Below are positions 42,482 to 53,259 of a stretch of DNA of 64,000 nt, piece after piece. The DNA is taken from the NCBI RefSeq assembly GCF_001428805.1, contig NZ_LMIS01000001.1, positions 988,587 through 1,052,586 on the forward strand. Reading direction: 5' to 3'. The notes below the pieces were generated by a model, which ran no database searches, was not told the DNA's origin, and worked only from the letters and a program-made list of their open reading frames with translations. Both the position numbers and the translations under genes were made by a program. Position 1 is the first letter of the stretch. Each line of letters opens with the position of its first letter. The DNA comes from Aeromicrobium sp. Root236. Its GTDB lineage: Bacteria; Actinomycetota; Actinomycetes; Propionibacteriales; Nocardioidaceae.

Positions 42482-43596
42482 GCCGGCACCGAGACCGTCA
42501 ACGAGAAGCCGCGTTCGCCCGGGCCGGTGCTCGTCGTCACGGTCGCGCCGGCAAGTCTCGCGCGCTGGCGCAGACCCTCGAGCCCGTTGCCGCTGCCGTC
42601 ATCGGGGCAGGGCGCGCGGCCGTCATCGGTCACGCGTATGCGCTCCGCATCGAGCTCGACCTCGCACCGGGATGCCTGGCTGTGCCGGATGACGTTGGTG
42701 ACGCCCTCGCGCAGCGTCCAGGCGAACAGCTCGCGCCACCGCGACGGGACCTCGTCGGCGACGGTCGGCAGCAGCGGCTCGATGCCGGCCGACTCCAGCG
42801 CCATGCGTGCCGAAGCGATCTCGCCGGGGAGCGATATCCCGCGAATGCCCTGCGCGGTCGAGCGTACGTCTGCCAGCGCGTCACGGGACAGCCGTTGCAG
42901 GTCCTCGAGCTCGGCGCGTGCCCTCACGGGATCGTCGTCGAACAGGCGCTCCGCGAGCTCGGCCTTCACCGAGATGACGGTCAGCGAGTGACCGAGGATG
43001 TCGTGCAGGTCACGGGCGATGCGAGCGCGCTCCTCCTGGACCGCGAGCTCGGACAGGTCCTGCTCGGCCGCCATGAGCTTGGCCTGCCGCTGCCACGCGA
43101 GCCGGAACGACCACACGGCTGCCGCAGCCAGGAGCACGGCGAAGTTGTTGCCGTGCGCGGACCAGCCCTCGACCGCGAAGCCAGCTGCAGTGATCGCGCC
43201 GAACAGGATGACGACGACCGCCAACGCCTGCCACTTGGGCAGGATCGCGACCGCCAGTGCCGCGATGAACACCAGGCACGTCATCGACTGGTCGCCGGCT
43301 CCGGGAACCGTGACGGCGAAGCAGGCCAGCAGGACCGAGATGTAGGTCCAGGCAACGACGTACCGCTGCTCGATGTGGAACCGCGGGATCTGCCCCAGCC
43401 CGTAGAGGTAGACCGGGACGAAGACGACCAGCGCGATCAGACCGCCGTAGCGCTCGAGCTGGTTGTCGTTCCTGAACAGGGCACCCAAGGGGTTGCCGAG
43501 GAAGAACAACCAGATGCCGGCCCCCAGGAGCCGCCCGAAGCGGGCGCGGTCCTGGGGGTCGGTGTCGTGTGTGGCCACGGAGCCAAGGCTAGTCAT
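42478..43596 (-). CDS. Sensor histidine kinase, HisKA_3 (DesK/NarX-like) family
   Basis: 372 aa. Five or six membrane helices in the first 170 residues form the sensor. The dimerisation domain has the phospho-acceptor His in ERARIARDLHDILGHSL, and the ATPase domain has NVIRHSQAS (N box) and a GNGLEGLRQR G box. ATG at 43596 shares one base with the permease stop (TGATG). Forms a two-component system with the regulator downstream. Signal unknown, probably membrane or envelope state. Confidence 0.93.
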   Translation of the reverse strand: MTSLGSVATHDTDPQDRARFGRLLGAGIWLFFLGNPLGALFRNDNQLERYGGLIALVVFVPVYLYGLGQIPRFHIEQRYVVAWTYISVLLACFAVTVPGAGDQSMTCLVFIAALAVAILPKWQALAVVVILFGAITAAGFAVEGWSAHGNNFAVLLAAAAVWSFRLAWQRQAKLMAAEQDLSELAVQEERARIARDLHDILGHSLTVISVKAELAERLFDDDPVRARAELEDLQRLSRDALADVRSTAQGIRGISLPGEIASARMALESAGIEPLLPTVADEVPSRWRELFAWTLREGVTNVIRHSQASRCEVELDAERIRVTDDGRAPCPDDGSGNGLEGLRQRARLAGATVTTSTGPGERGFSLTVSVPA

Positions 43597-44375
43597 CAGA
43601 CTCGCTGCGTGTCCTTGCTCATCCGCCACGCCGCGCCGCCCACGAAGATCGCGGTCCAGACGGCGATGTTGAGCACCGCGAGCCCCACGTTGCCGTCCGA
43701 GCCGAACGGCGCCCTCGACAGCACGCCCACTCCGTACGCCGGGGTGAACTTCGCGAAGTCCTGGAACCCCTGGCTGAAGTTGTCCAGCGGGGTGAACAGC
43801 CCACCGGCCAGCGCGAGCAGCGCGAGCGACGGGCCGAGCAGCTGCATGACGTTCTCGCTCGGGACCAGGTAGCCCATGAAGAGGCCGAACGCGGCGAACA
43901 CCAAGGTGCACCCCCAGCCGATCAGACCGCAGAGCACCAGGCGCCAGAGCGGCAGGTCGGCGCCGCGCAGGTTGCCGACCACGAACACGGCCAGGATCGC
44001 GGCCGCACCCATCGTCATGGCGACAAGCACCTTGACGGCGACGTACGCCACGGGCTTCAGCGGCGTCAGCCGCAGCTGCCGGCTCCAGCCGAGGGCCCGC
44101 TCCGTGGCAACCATCGCGCCGCCAGCGGTCGTCGCGATCATCGCGCCGTACACGGCCATGCTGACCATGATGTAGGCCGTGGTGTTGCCGTGGCCGACTC
44201 GTTCGCTCCGGTAGGAGGCGTCCGAGCCGAACAGCAGGAAGAACGCGCTCGGCGCGATGAGCGTGAAGATCATCGAGCGCTTGTTGCGCAGCATGCGCTT
44301 GAGCTCGAGGGTGTAAAAGCGCGGCGAGAAGCCGCCGAACGGTGGGATGCGTCGGGTCTCGGCTGCGATGCTCAT
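43596..44375 (-). CDS. ABC-2 type transporter permease
   Basis: 259 aa with six membrane helices in the ABC-2 pattern (SMIFTLIAPSAFFLLFG near the start; AWTAIFVGGAAWRM-like C-terminus). The basic N-terminus RFYTLELKRMLRNKRSM faces the cytosol. Works with the ATPase encoded just upstream (ATGA overlap); substrate unknown. Confidence 0.9.
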   Translation of the reverse strand: MSIAAETRRIPPFGGFSPRFYTLELKRMLRNKRSMIFTLIAPSAFFLLFGSDASYRSERVGHGNTTAYIMVSMAVYGAMIATTAGGAMVATERALGWSRQLRLTPLKPVAYVAVKVLVAMTMGAAAILAVFVVGNLRGADLPLWRLVLCGLIGWGCTLVFAAFGLFMGYLVPSENVMQLLGPSLALLALAGGLFTPLDNFSQGFQDFAKFTPAYGVGVLSRAPFGSDGNVGLAVLNIAVWTAIFVGGAAWRMSKDTQRV

Positions 44376-45289
44376 GCGACGGCTCCTTCAGGAGTGAGGG
44401 CGTCGTCGCCGGTCAGCGCGACGAACGCCTCTTCGAGGTTGCGAGAGGTGATTTCGAGGTCACACGCGGTGGTGTGGTTGAGCAGGTAGCGCGCGATCGC
44501 GTCGCTGTCGGAGCCGTGGATCAGCACCGACTCGCCGCGGACGTCGATCGACTCGACGCCCTCGACCTTCGCGACCGCGTCGGTGTCGGGGGCGTGCCAG
44601 GTCGCCCTGACCGTACGACCGGCCGACAGGGCCTTGATCTCGGCGGCCGTGCCATCGGCAACGATCCTGCCCTTGCGGACGAGCACGATGCGGTCGGCGT
44701 ACGCGTCGGCCTCCTCGAGGTAGTGCGTCGCGAAGACCGTCGTACGTCCACGGGCCGCGTCGGACCGGATCGCCGCCCAGAAGTCACGGCGGCCCTGCAC
44801 GTCCATGCCGGTCGTCGGCTCGTCGAGGATCAGCAGGTCGGGGTCCGAGAGCAGGGCCAGGGCGAAGCGCAGGCGCTGCTGCTGACCTCCCGACGCCTTG
44901 CCGACCATGCGGTCGCCGATGTCGAGGATGCCTGCGCGGTCGAGCACCTCGTCGACCGGGCGGGACGGCCTGAAGAGCGACGCCGTCAGCTCGACGGTCT
45001 CGCGGACCGTGAAGTCCTTGAGCAGCCCGCCGGTCTGCATGACCGCGGCGACCCGGCCCAAGGCGACCGCCTTGCGGGCATCGCCGCCGAAGATCTCGAC
45101 CGTGCCCTCCGTCGGGTGCGACAGGCCGAGGATCATGTCGACGGTCGTGGTCTTGCCGGCACCGTTGGGGCCGAGGAAGGCCACCACCTCGCCGGGCTGG
45201 ATCTGCAGGCTCAGACCGTCAACAGCGGTGACCGCCCCGAACCTCTTGACGACGCCATCGATGCTGACGGCAGGAGTGGAAGAGTTCAT
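44372..45289 (-). CDS. ABC transporter ATP-binding protein (DrrA-like)
   Basis: 305 aa. Walker A GPNGAGKTT, Q-loop VMQTGG, signature ASGGQQQRLRFA, Walker B LLILDEPTTGMD and the H-loop (FATHYLEEADAY) are complete. The C-terminal extension (about 220-300) is of the DrrA/CcmA drug-exporter type. First gene of a four-gene operon ATPase-permease-kinase-regulator. Confidence 0.93.
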   Translation of the reverse strand: MNSSTPAVSIDGVVKRFGAVTAVDGLSLQIQPGEVVAFLGPNGAGKTTTVDMILGLSHPTEGTVEIFGGDARKAVALGRVAAVMQTGGLLKDFTVRETVELTASLFRPSRPVDEVLDRAGILDIGDRMVGKASGGQQQRLRFALALLSDPDLLILDEPTTGMDVQGRRDFWAAIRSDAARGRTTVFATHYLEEADAYADRIVLVRKGRIVADGTAAEIKALSAGRTVRATWHAPDTDAVAKVEGVESIDVRGESVLIHGSDSDAIARYLLNHTTACDLEITSRNLEEAFVALTGDDALTPEGAVA

Positions 45290-45369
45290 GCCCTCACTCT
45301 GCTGCCCCGACGGCGGCGCACCCTGATCGTTAGGTCACGACGTGACCATGACAGGTGTCACGTGTGGAC

Positions 45370-45954
45370 CTACGGCGTCCAAGTGATGGCGTCCTTGGTC
45401 GAACCGGTCTGCAGGTCGACCGACACGAGGGCCTTGCCCTTGGGCACCAGGTAGACCAGGCACAGCTTGGCGGTCGCACCGGGCAGGAAGCTCTTGGGCA
45501 GGGTCGAGTTCTTGCAGGGCTTGAAGTTGCCGACGATCTGGTTGGCCGGCAGGTTCGTGTTGCTGGAGTCGTGGGCGAAGATCGGCAACGCGGCGCCACC
45601 GAGGCCGGCCGGTCCCTCGTTCTTGACCGTCACGTCGACGTAGAACGGCGACGAGGCCTTGGTCGCGGCATCGAGCGAGAAGAACGCGAAGTCCCGCTTG
45701 ATCGAGCCCTTGCGCACCGCCGCGATCGTCACGGTGATGGCACTGGCCGCCTTGTCGCCCACCTGGTAGACCACGCTGGCGGGCTTGTCCTCGGTCAACG
45801 TCGTGCCGCCCTTGGTGAGCGTGACGCCCTTGGGCACCTCGAACCCCTTGGGCACCGGCACCTCGTCGGACTTCTTGCCGCCGTCCGACGACCCTCCGCA
45901 CGCAGCGACGAGCGCAAGTGCCACGACAGCCGGCACGATCCTGAATGGCTTCAC
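45370..45954 (-). CDS. Putative lipoprotein
   Basis: 194 aa. Signal sequence VKPFRIVPAVVALALVAAC has the lipobox LVAAC followed by GGSSDGG. The mature part (VVYQVGDKAASAITVTIAAV; SSPFYVDVTVKNEGPAGL) looks like an immunoglobulin-like domain of the DUF4352 kind. Function unknown. The GTG at 45954 fits the signal peptide, with GACAAT ending 6 nt upstream; an in-frame GTG lies 18 bp further upstream. Confidence 0.75.
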   Translation of the reverse strand: MKPFRIVPAVVALALVAACGGSSDGGKKSDEVPVPKGFEVPKGVTLTKGGTTLTEDKPASVVYQVGDKAASAITVTIAAVRKGSIKRDFAFFSLDAATKASSPFYVDVTVKNEGPAGLGGAALPIFAHDSSNTNLPANQIVGNFKPCKNSTLPKSFLPGATAKLCLVYLVPKGKALVSVDLQTGSTKDAITWTP

Positions 45955-45979
45955 GCGCCGATTGTCGCCCACGAGTGGA

Positions 45980-47365
<1,386 letters not shown>

Positions 47366-47519
47366 GGGAGGTGTTTCCAATCCGGCTGGGTGTCGGCGGG
47401 CCTGTGCACGTCATCGTGATGACGTACGCCCGAGGGTCCGACCCACTTTAGTCGGGTGCCCGTTCACGCCCGGCGCCGGGCGCCGATCGATCAATTTACG
47501 CATTTGTCACCGGAATCCC

Positions 47520-47555
47520 TTGACCCAGACTTTGTTAGTACGCTTTATTAACTAT
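47520..47555 (+). promoter_or_regulatory. Promoter and operator of the ROK/sugar operon
   Basis: TTGACC (47520-47525) and TTTATT (47544-47549), 18 bp apart, form a promoter whose start point falls on the GTG at 47556. TTGTTAGTA (47532-47540) and TATTAACTA (47546-47554) are a 9-bp inverted repeat with two mismatches, AT-rich as ROK-repressor sites usually are. Confidence 0.65.
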
Positions 47556-48674
47556 GTGACCCAGATCAATGAGGCTCGTACGCGCAGCACCGCAGGCCGC
47601 CGACCCGTCGGCAAGGTACGCCCCGCCGACACCCGGCGGCACCACCGCGCACTGATCCTCCAGCAGCTCGTCGACGAGGGCGCCCGCAGCCGTGCCGACC
47701 TCGCTCGGGAGACGTCGCTGACCCGCGTCACGATCTCCGACCTCGTGGCCGAGCTCATCGAGGAGGGTTTCGTCAGCGAGCTGGGCACCCGCCCCGGCAC
47801 CCACATGGGCAAGCCCGCGACGCTGGTCGGCATCTCGGAGGACGCACCGGTCACGATCGCGCTCGACCTCTCGGCCGACGGCCAGCTGTCCGGTGGCGTC
47901 GTCGACCTCGACGGGCACATCCTGGCTCGCGAGCAGGTGCCGTTCGTACGCGGTGACGACCTCTCGGTCATCTCCGACCTGGCGATCCGCCTGCGCGACG
48001 CCACGAGCCGCCGCATCCTCGGCGTCGGCATCGGGACGCCGGGCATCGTCGACGCCGACGGCACCGTCGTCCTCGCGCCCAACCTCGGCTGGACCGATCT
48101 CGACCTCGCCGGCCAGCTGTCGACGGCGATCGGCCTTCCGGTCCACGCCGGCAACGACGCCAACGTCGCAGCCGTCGCCGAGAGCGCGTTCGGTGCCGGT
48201 GACGACGGCGGCCTCCTGCTGCTGACGATCGGCCAAGGTGTCGGCGGCGGCGTCATGATCGACGGCCGGGCGCTCTCCGGTCCCCTGCAGTCCGCCGGCG
48301 AGATCGGCCACGTCGTCGTCGATCCGGACGGCCGGCAGTGCGCGTGCGGCAACCGTGGCTGCCTCGAGACGTTCCTCGCCGCCCCCGCGCTTCGCCAGCT
48401 CGACGACGACGCGGCGCGCGCCGAGGTCGGCACGCGGCTGGCCTCCGTCCTGACCCCCGTCGTGACCACGCTCGGGATCGCCGACGTCGTGCTCTACGGC
48501 CCGGCCGAGCTCCTCGAAGGCGCACTCCTCGACGCCGTGCGCAGCGCGCTGGCCCACCAGACCCTTCCTTTCGTCGCCCAGCGCGTCCAGATCCGACTGG
48601 CCCCGCTCGACGACGAGCTCGTGCTCACGGGCGCGGCAGCGTTGGTGCGCTACCGCGAGCTAGGGGTGGTGTGA
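47556..48674 (+). CDS. ROK family transcriptional repressor
   Basis: 372 aa. An N-terminal HTH (about 32-80: ILQQLVDEGARSRADLARET, then VTISDLVAELIEEGFV) is followed by a ROK domain with GNDANVAAVAE and the zinc motif CACGNRGCLETF. The DxGxT phosphate loop of ROK kinases is degenerate (ALDLSADGQ), so it is a sugar-sensing repressor like NagC/Mlc and not a kinase. GTG start with no ribosome-binding site, leaderless. It precedes a sugar ABC importer and probably represses it. Confidence 0.92.
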   Translation: MTQINEARTRSTAGRRPVGKVRPADTRRHHRALILQQLVDEGARSRADLARETSLTRVTISDLVAELIEEGFVSELGTRPGTHMGKPATLVGISEDAPVTIALDLSADGQLSGGVVDLDGHILAREQVPFVRGDDLSVISDLAIRLRDATSRRILGVGIGTPGIVDADGTVVLAPNLGWTDLDLAGQLSTAIGLPVHAGNDANVAAVAESAFGAGDDGGLLLLTIGQGVGGGVMIDGRALSGPLQSAGEIGHVVVDPDGRQCACGNRGCLETFLAAPALRQLDDDAARAEVGTRLASVLTPVVTTLGIADVVLYGPAELLEGALLDAVRSALAHQTLPFVAQRVQIRLAPLDDELVLTGAAALVRYRELGVV

Positions 48675-48742
48675 CCTGCCTTGACCGGTTGATCGACGAA
48701 CTCCATCACGTACGACCAGGAACGATTCGAAAGAGGACAACC

Positions 48743-49996
48743 ATGAAGCTCACCAAGTTCGCGGCAGCGGCGGCGGCATCCGCCCTCGCGCTGACCGCAC
48801 TCGCCGCCTGCGGTGGCAGCAGCGACGGCGACAAGGCCGAGGGCGGGTCCGACACCGTGACCTTGTGGCTCGCCGGCAAGGCCGACACGCCGCCGAAGGT
48901 CGAGGCGTGGCTCGTCAAGGAGTTCGCCGCACAGCACAAGGGCAAGAACCTCAAGGTCCAGCACATCGACTGGGGTGAGCTCATCCCCCGCCTCAACACG
49001 GCCCTGCAGAGCGACAAGACGCCTGACGTCGTCGAGGTCGGCAACACGCAGGCCGCGACGTTCACGAGCGTCGGCGCGTTCACGGACCTGACCGACAAGC
49101 TCGACCAGCTCGGCGACAACATCGGGCCCAAGAGCTTCGTCGAGGCCGGCACGTACGACGGCAAGGTCTCGGCCGTCCCCTACTACTGGGGCTCGCGCTA
49201 CATCTTCTACAGCAAGAAGGCGTTCAAGGACGCCGGCATCGCGGTGCCGACGACGCTGGCCGAGTTCAACGACGCCGCCACGAAGCTCAAGGCCGAGGGC
49301 AACGACAAGTTCTCCGGCTTCTGGCTCCCGGGCCAGGACTGGCGCAACGGCATCAGCTGGATCTTCGCCAACGGTGGCGACATCGCCAAGCAGGAGGACG
49401 GCAAGTGGGTCGCCACCCTCTCGTCGCCCGAGAGCATCAAGGGCCTGACCGAGCTGCAGGGCCTGTACGAGAAGGCGACCACGGCACCCAAGGACGGCAA
49501 GGACGCCGAGCCCTGGACCGCGTTCAACAACGGCGAGGCCGCGATGTTCATGGCGCCGAGCTGGGCCCGCTGGAGCGTCGACAAGAAGAAGGCGGCCGAC
49601 CTCGGCGGCTTCGCCCTCCCGGGCACCGACGGCGGCGCGGCACCCGTGTTCGCCGGTGGCTCGAACCTCGGAATCTCGGCGAAGTCCAAGAACCAGGACC
49701 TGTCGTTCGACCTGCTCAAGCTGATCTACAGCGACGAGTTCCAGCAGCAGCTGGCCAAGAACGGCCTGGGCCCGGCCAACGACAAGTTCACCGGCCTCAT
49801 GGGTGACGACGAGTTCGCCAAGGCGGCGGTCGCGGCGGCGAGCAACTCCAAGCTGACGCCGGCGTCGCCGGAGTGGGCCTCGGTCGAGAGCGCCAGCATC
49901 ATGGAGGAGTTCTTCGGCAAGATCGCCAGTGGCGACGACGTCGCAGCAGCGGCCAAGGCCACCGACGACAAGCTCAACGCAGCACTCAACAAGTAG
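48743..49996 (+). CDS. Sugar ABC transporter substrate-binding lipoprotein
   Basis: 417-aa binding protein of the family 1 (maltose/oligosaccharide) type. Lipoprotein signal: MKLTKFAAAAAASALALTAL with lipobox LAAC. The mature protein has VTLWLAG, DVVEVGNTQAATFTS and YYWGSRYIFYSKKAFKDAGI, typical of the group. Genes for NagZ, a sugar kinase and NagB downstream suggest GlcNAc or chito-oligomers as ligand, as with DasA or NgcE of Streptomyces. AGAGGA lies before the ATG. Confidence 0.92.
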   Translation: MKLTKFAAAAAASALALTALAACGGSSDGDKAEGGSDTVTLWLAGKADTPPKVEAWLVKEFAAQHKGKNLKVQHIDWGELIPRLNTALQSDKTPDVVEVGNTQAATFTSVGAFTDLTDKLDQLGDNIGPKSFVEAGTYDGKVSAVPYYWGSRYIFYSKKAFKDAGIAVPTTLAEFNDAATKLKAEGNDKFSGFWLPGQDWRNGISWIFANGGDIAKQEDGKWVATLSSPESIKGLTELQGLYEKATTAPKDGKDAEPWTAFNNGEAAMFMAPSWARWSVDKKKAADLGGFALPGTDGGAAPVFAGGSNLGISAKSKNQDLSFDLLKLIYSDEFQQQLAKNGLGPANDKFTGLMGDDEFAKAAVAAASNSKLTPASPEWASVESASIMEEFFGKIASGDDVAAAAKATDDKLNAALNK

Positions 49997-50006
49997 CCCC
50001 ACCACC

Positions 50007-50070
50007 CGCTGAGCCTGACGTTTTTGCGGCAACACGCCGAGGAACCACAGCAGAAACGTCAGGCTCAGCG
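50007..50070 (+). terminator. Long-stem hairpin inside the sugar ABC operon
   Basis: CGCTGAGCCTGACGTTT (50007-50023) and AAACGTCAGGCTCAGCG (50054-50070) form a perfect 17-bp stem around a 30-nt loop that itself contains CGGC/GCCG. It lies 10 bases after the binding-protein stop and 38 bases before the first permease, where it would stabilise the upstream mRNA or partly terminate transcription. Confidence 0.75.
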
Positions 50071-50108
50071 CGTGCGTCACGACGATGATCAGGAAGGGAG
50101 GGGGCACC

Positions 50109-51011
50109 ATGAGCAGCACCCGCTTGAGGAGCAAGGCCGGACCGTACGCCCTGCTCGTCCCTGCGATCCTCGTGCTCGTCGTCGGCATGGCCTACCCGCT
50201 GGGCCGTCAGCTCATGCTGTCGTTCCACGAGTTCGGTCGCGCCCAGCAGTTCGGCCAGCCGGCACCGTGGGTCGGCCTCGACAACTACCGCGAGCTCGTC
50301 ACGGACCGCACGATGTGGACCGTCATCGCCCGGTCGCTGGCGTTCTGCTTCGTCAACGCCGCGATCACGATGGTCGTCGGCACCTTGATCGCGGTCCTCA
50401 TGAAGCGCGTCGCGACCGCGCCGCGCCTGATCCTGCAGATCAGCATGCTGCTCGCCTGGGCCATGCCGGTCATCGCCGCGATGACCGCGTGGCAGTGGCT
50501 GTTCGACACCCGCTACGGCCTGGTCAACTGGTCGCTCCGCAAGCTCGGCTTCGCCAGCTTCGACGGCCACAACTGGCTGATCGACCCGCTCTCGTTCTTC
50601 TTCGTCGCCAGCGTCATCATCATCTGGATGAGCGTGCCGTTCGTCGCCTTCACGGCGTACGCGGCACTGACCCAGGTCTCCGAGGAGACGCTCGAGGCGA
50701 GCCATCTCGACGGGGCCACCGCGATCCAGCGGTTCCGCCACATCGTCTATCCCACGATCAAGCCCGTGCTGACGATCGTCGCGCTGCTGCAGATCGTCTG
50801 GGACCTGCGGGTGTTCGCACAGATCAACTTCCTGCAGAACGTCGGCGGCACCCCGAGCGAGACGCACCTGCTCGGCACCTACATCTACTCGCTCGGCATC
50901 GGGCAGAACGACTACGGCTCCGCGTCCGCGATGGCCATGTTCGTCCTGGTCCTGACGCTGGTCCTGACCTTCCGCTACGTGTGGTCACTGCTCAAGGAGG
51001 AACCCCGATGA
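50109..51011 (+). CDS. Sugar ABC transporter permease (MalF type)
   Basis: 300 aa, six membrane helices (YALLVPAILVLVVGMAYPLG first). The EAA loop is ASHLDGATAIQRFRHIVYPTIKP. The ATG at 50109 follows GGGAGGGGG. It overlaps the next permease gene in ATGA and makes a heterodimer with it. Confidence 0.93.
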   Translation: MSSTRLRSKAGPYALLVPAILVLVVGMAYPLGRQLMLSFHEFGRAQQFGQPAPWVGLDNYRELVTDRTMWTVIARSLAFCFVNAAITMVVGTLIAVLMKRVATAPRLILQISMLLAWAMPVIAAMTAWQWLFDTRYGLVNWSLRKLGFASFDGHNWLIDPLSFFFVASVIIIWMSVPFVAFTAYAALTQVSEETLEASHLDGATAIQRFRHIVYPTIKPVLTIVALLQIVWDLRVFAQINFLQNVGGTPSETHLLGTYIYSLGIGQNDYGSASAMAMFVLVLTLVLTFRYVWSLLKEEPR

Positions 51012-51826
51012 ACGCCCGAGCCCGCCTGTGGGGCGCCGTCGCGATCGTCCTCGCCGTGATCTGGGCGTTCCCGGTCTACTGGATCGCCAACAGTGCGTTC
51101 CAGCCCGTCGAGGCGCTCCGCTCCCCCAACCCGTCGTTCCTGCCCGACTTCAGCGCGTCCGGCTTCGGCCGGGTCTTCGACGACTCGTTCGTCGACTCGC
51201 TCAAGCTCAGCCTGACCGTCACCCTCCTCGCGATCGTCGCGGCGGTGCTCTGCGGGTTCGTCGCGGCGGTGGCGATCTCCCGGTTCCGGTTCCGCGGGCG
51301 GCGTTCGTTCATCTTCACGGTCCTGGCGATCCAGATGATTCCGCCCGAGGCGCTGTTCATCTCCCAGTACAAGATGCTCAACGACTGGGGCCTGCTCAAC
51401 AGCGTCCTGGGCCTGGGCCTGCTCTACACCGCCTTGATCCTGCCGTTCACGGTCTGGATGCTGCGCGGGTTCGTCGACGGCATCCCGATCGACCTCGAGG
51501 AAGCCGCGATGACCGACGGATGCAGCCGCACGCGGGCGTTCTTCACGATCACGTTCCCCCTGCTCGCGCCCGGGCTGGTGGCCAGCAGCGTCTACGGCTT
51601 CCTGCAGGCGTGGAACGAGTACACGCTCGCGGTCGTCGTCATGGACCCGTCCAACCGGACCCTGCCGCTGTGGCTCAAGGGCCTGACGGACGTGTCCAAC
51701 GAGGCGGTCGACTGGCCCGCCGTGATGGCCGGTGCGACGCTCGTCGCGGCGCCCGTCATCATCTTGTTCATGATCGTGCAGAACCGGATGACCTCGGGCA
51801 TGGTCGGCGGGGCGGTCAAGGGATGA
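51008..51826 (+). CDS. Sugar ABC transporter permease (MalG type)
   Basis: 272 aa with six membrane helices; the EAA loop reads EEAAMTDGCSRTRAFFTITFP and the pattern NEYTLAVVVM lies near the end. Partner of the preceding permease. No ATPase gene is in the operon; the convergent MsiK-type ATPase at 55011 is the likely energiser. Overlaps nagZ in ATGA. Confidence 0.93.
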   Translation: MNARARLWGAVAIVLAVIWAFPVYWIANSAFQPVEALRSPNPSFLPDFSASGFGRVFDDSFVDSLKLSLTVTLLAIVAAVLCGFVAAVAISRFRFRGRRSFIFTVLAIQMIPPEALFISQYKMLNDWGLLNSVLGLGLLYTALILPFTVWMLRGFVDGIPIDLEEAAMTDGCSRTRAFFTITFPLLAPGLVASSVYGFLQAWNEYTLAVVVMDPSNRTLPLWLKGLTDVSNEAVDWPAVMAGATLVAAPVIILFMIVQNRMTSGMVGGAVKG

Positions 51827-53259
51827 CCGACGCACGACGACTGGCGTACGGCGTGATGCTCGGCGCGTTCGCCGGGCCGACGGTGCCGGACTGGCTCCCC
51901 GGCGCGTACGACGAGGGGCTCGCGGGCGTGTGCCTCTACGGAAACAACATGGCACCCGGCGCCGACATCGCCGACCTGGCCCGCGCCGTGCGCGACCTCG
52001 ACCCGTCCGCGGTCCTCGCGCTCGACGAGGAGGGCGGCGATGTCACGCGGTTGCACGCTCGCGAGGGCAGCCCCTACCCGGGCAACGCCGCCCTCGGTGC
52101 GTACGACGACGTCGCCGCGACCCGGACGATCGCCGCCGGCATCGGCGCCGAGCTGGCCCGCGCCGGCGTCTGGCTGGACCTCGCGCCCAGCGCCGACATC
52201 AACAGCGACCCCCGCAACCCGGTGATCGGGACCCGGAGCTTCGGCGCCGATCCGGACCTCGTGGCGCGGCACACCGCCGCGTACGTCTCAGGGCTGGCCT
52301 CGCAGGGCGTCGCCGCCTCTGTCAAGCACTTCCCTGGCCATGGCGACACGAGCACCGACTCCCATCTGGGTCTCCCCCGCGTCACTGCGTCCGCCGACGT
52401 GCTCCGCGCCCGCGAGCTGGTCCCGTTCACGGCCGTCGTTGACGAGGCAGCCACGATCATGACGTCGCACGTGCTGCTGGAGGCGTTCGACGACGACCAG
52501 CCCGCGACGCTCAGCCGCGCCGTGCTGACCGGGCTGCTGCGCGACGAGCTGGGATTCGCCGGCGTCATCGTCACCGATGCCCTCGACATGGCCGGCGCCA
52601 GTGCCAGGCACGGCATCGGCGGCGCCGCCGTGCTCTCGCTCGCCGCCGGTGCCGACCTGCTGTGCCTCGGCCCCGAGCAGACCTCGTCCCCCCGGGCGAT
52701 CGAGGAGGCGGTGGACGCGGTGTGCCGCGCCGTCGAGGGCGGTGAGCTGCCCCTCGCGAGGCTCGCCGAGGCAGCCAAGCGGGTCGACGTGCTCCGCGAG
52801 ACATGGAGCGGCATCACGATCCACGACGACGCCCACGACGTCGTCGCGGCTGCTCGGCACGCTGCCGCGCAGGTCGCGACAGCCGTGACCGCCACCGCAG
52901 CGCGCTTCGATGGCCCCGCCACCGTCGTACGCATCGACACCGGCACCAATCTCGCCGTCGGCGACACCGCATGGGGCGACTTGGACCTCGGCGGCGCGTG
53001 GCTCGGCCTCACCGCCGACGACCTCGAACGGACCGAGCCGGTCGACGGCGAGGTCGCCGTCGTGGTGCGACGTGCCACGGCCGTCCCCGCCGTCTGGGCG
53101 TGGATCCAGGCTCAGATCGCGGCCAACCCGCGTACGGTGCTGGTCGAGCTCGGCTGGCCCGACCCGGCGCTCGACGCCTACGACCGGGTCGTCCGCACGT
53201 ACGGCTCCGCCACCGTCCTCACCGAGGCACTCGCCGAGACGCTGCGAGGCCCGCGATGA
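51823..53259 (+). CDS. nagZ: Beta-N-acetylhexosaminidase, glycoside hydrolase family 3
   Basis: 478-aa GH3 enzyme that removes terminal GlcNAc. It has the NagZ motif KHFPGHGDTSTDSH (168-181), carrying the His of the acid/base dyad, and the nucleophile D252 in VIVTDALDM. No signal peptide, so it acts in the cytoplasm on imported chito-oligomers or muropeptides. At 478 aa it has an extra C-terminal domain compared with Gram-negative NagZ (about 340). Coupled to the upstream permease and to the kinase downstream (ATGA overlaps). Confidence 0.93.
   Translation: MTDARRLAYGVMLGAFAGPTVPDWLPGAYDEGLAGVCLYGNNMAPGADIADLARAVRDLDPSAVLALDEEGGDVTRLHAREGSPYPGNAALGAYDDVAATRTIAAGIGAELARAGVWLDLAPSADINSDPRNPVIGTRSFGADPDLVARHTAAYVSGLASQGVAASVKHFPGHGDTSTDSHLGLPRVTASADVLRARELVPFTAVVDEAATIMTSHVLLEAFDDDQPATLSRAVLTGLLRDELGFAGVIVTDALDMAGASARHGIGGAAVLSLAAGADLLCLGPEQTSSPRAIEEAVDAVCRAVEGGELPLARLAEAAKRVDVLRETWSGITIHDDAHDVVAAARHAAAQVATAVTATAARFDGPATVVRIDTGTNLAVGDTAWGDLDLGGAWLGLTADDLERTEPVDGEVAVVVRRATAVPAVWAWIQAQIAANPRTVLVELGWPDPALDAYDRVVRTYGSATVLTEALAETLRGPR

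Noticed and set aside
43597..43911. Upstream extension of the histidine kinase frame
   Set aside because: It overlaps the permease gene in another frame and reads as Arg/Gly-rich shadow sequence.
48650..50188. Large minus-strand frame opposite the sugar-binding lipoprotein
   Set aside because: Antisense shadow; the plus strand has a lipoprotein signal, ribosome-binding site and family motifs.
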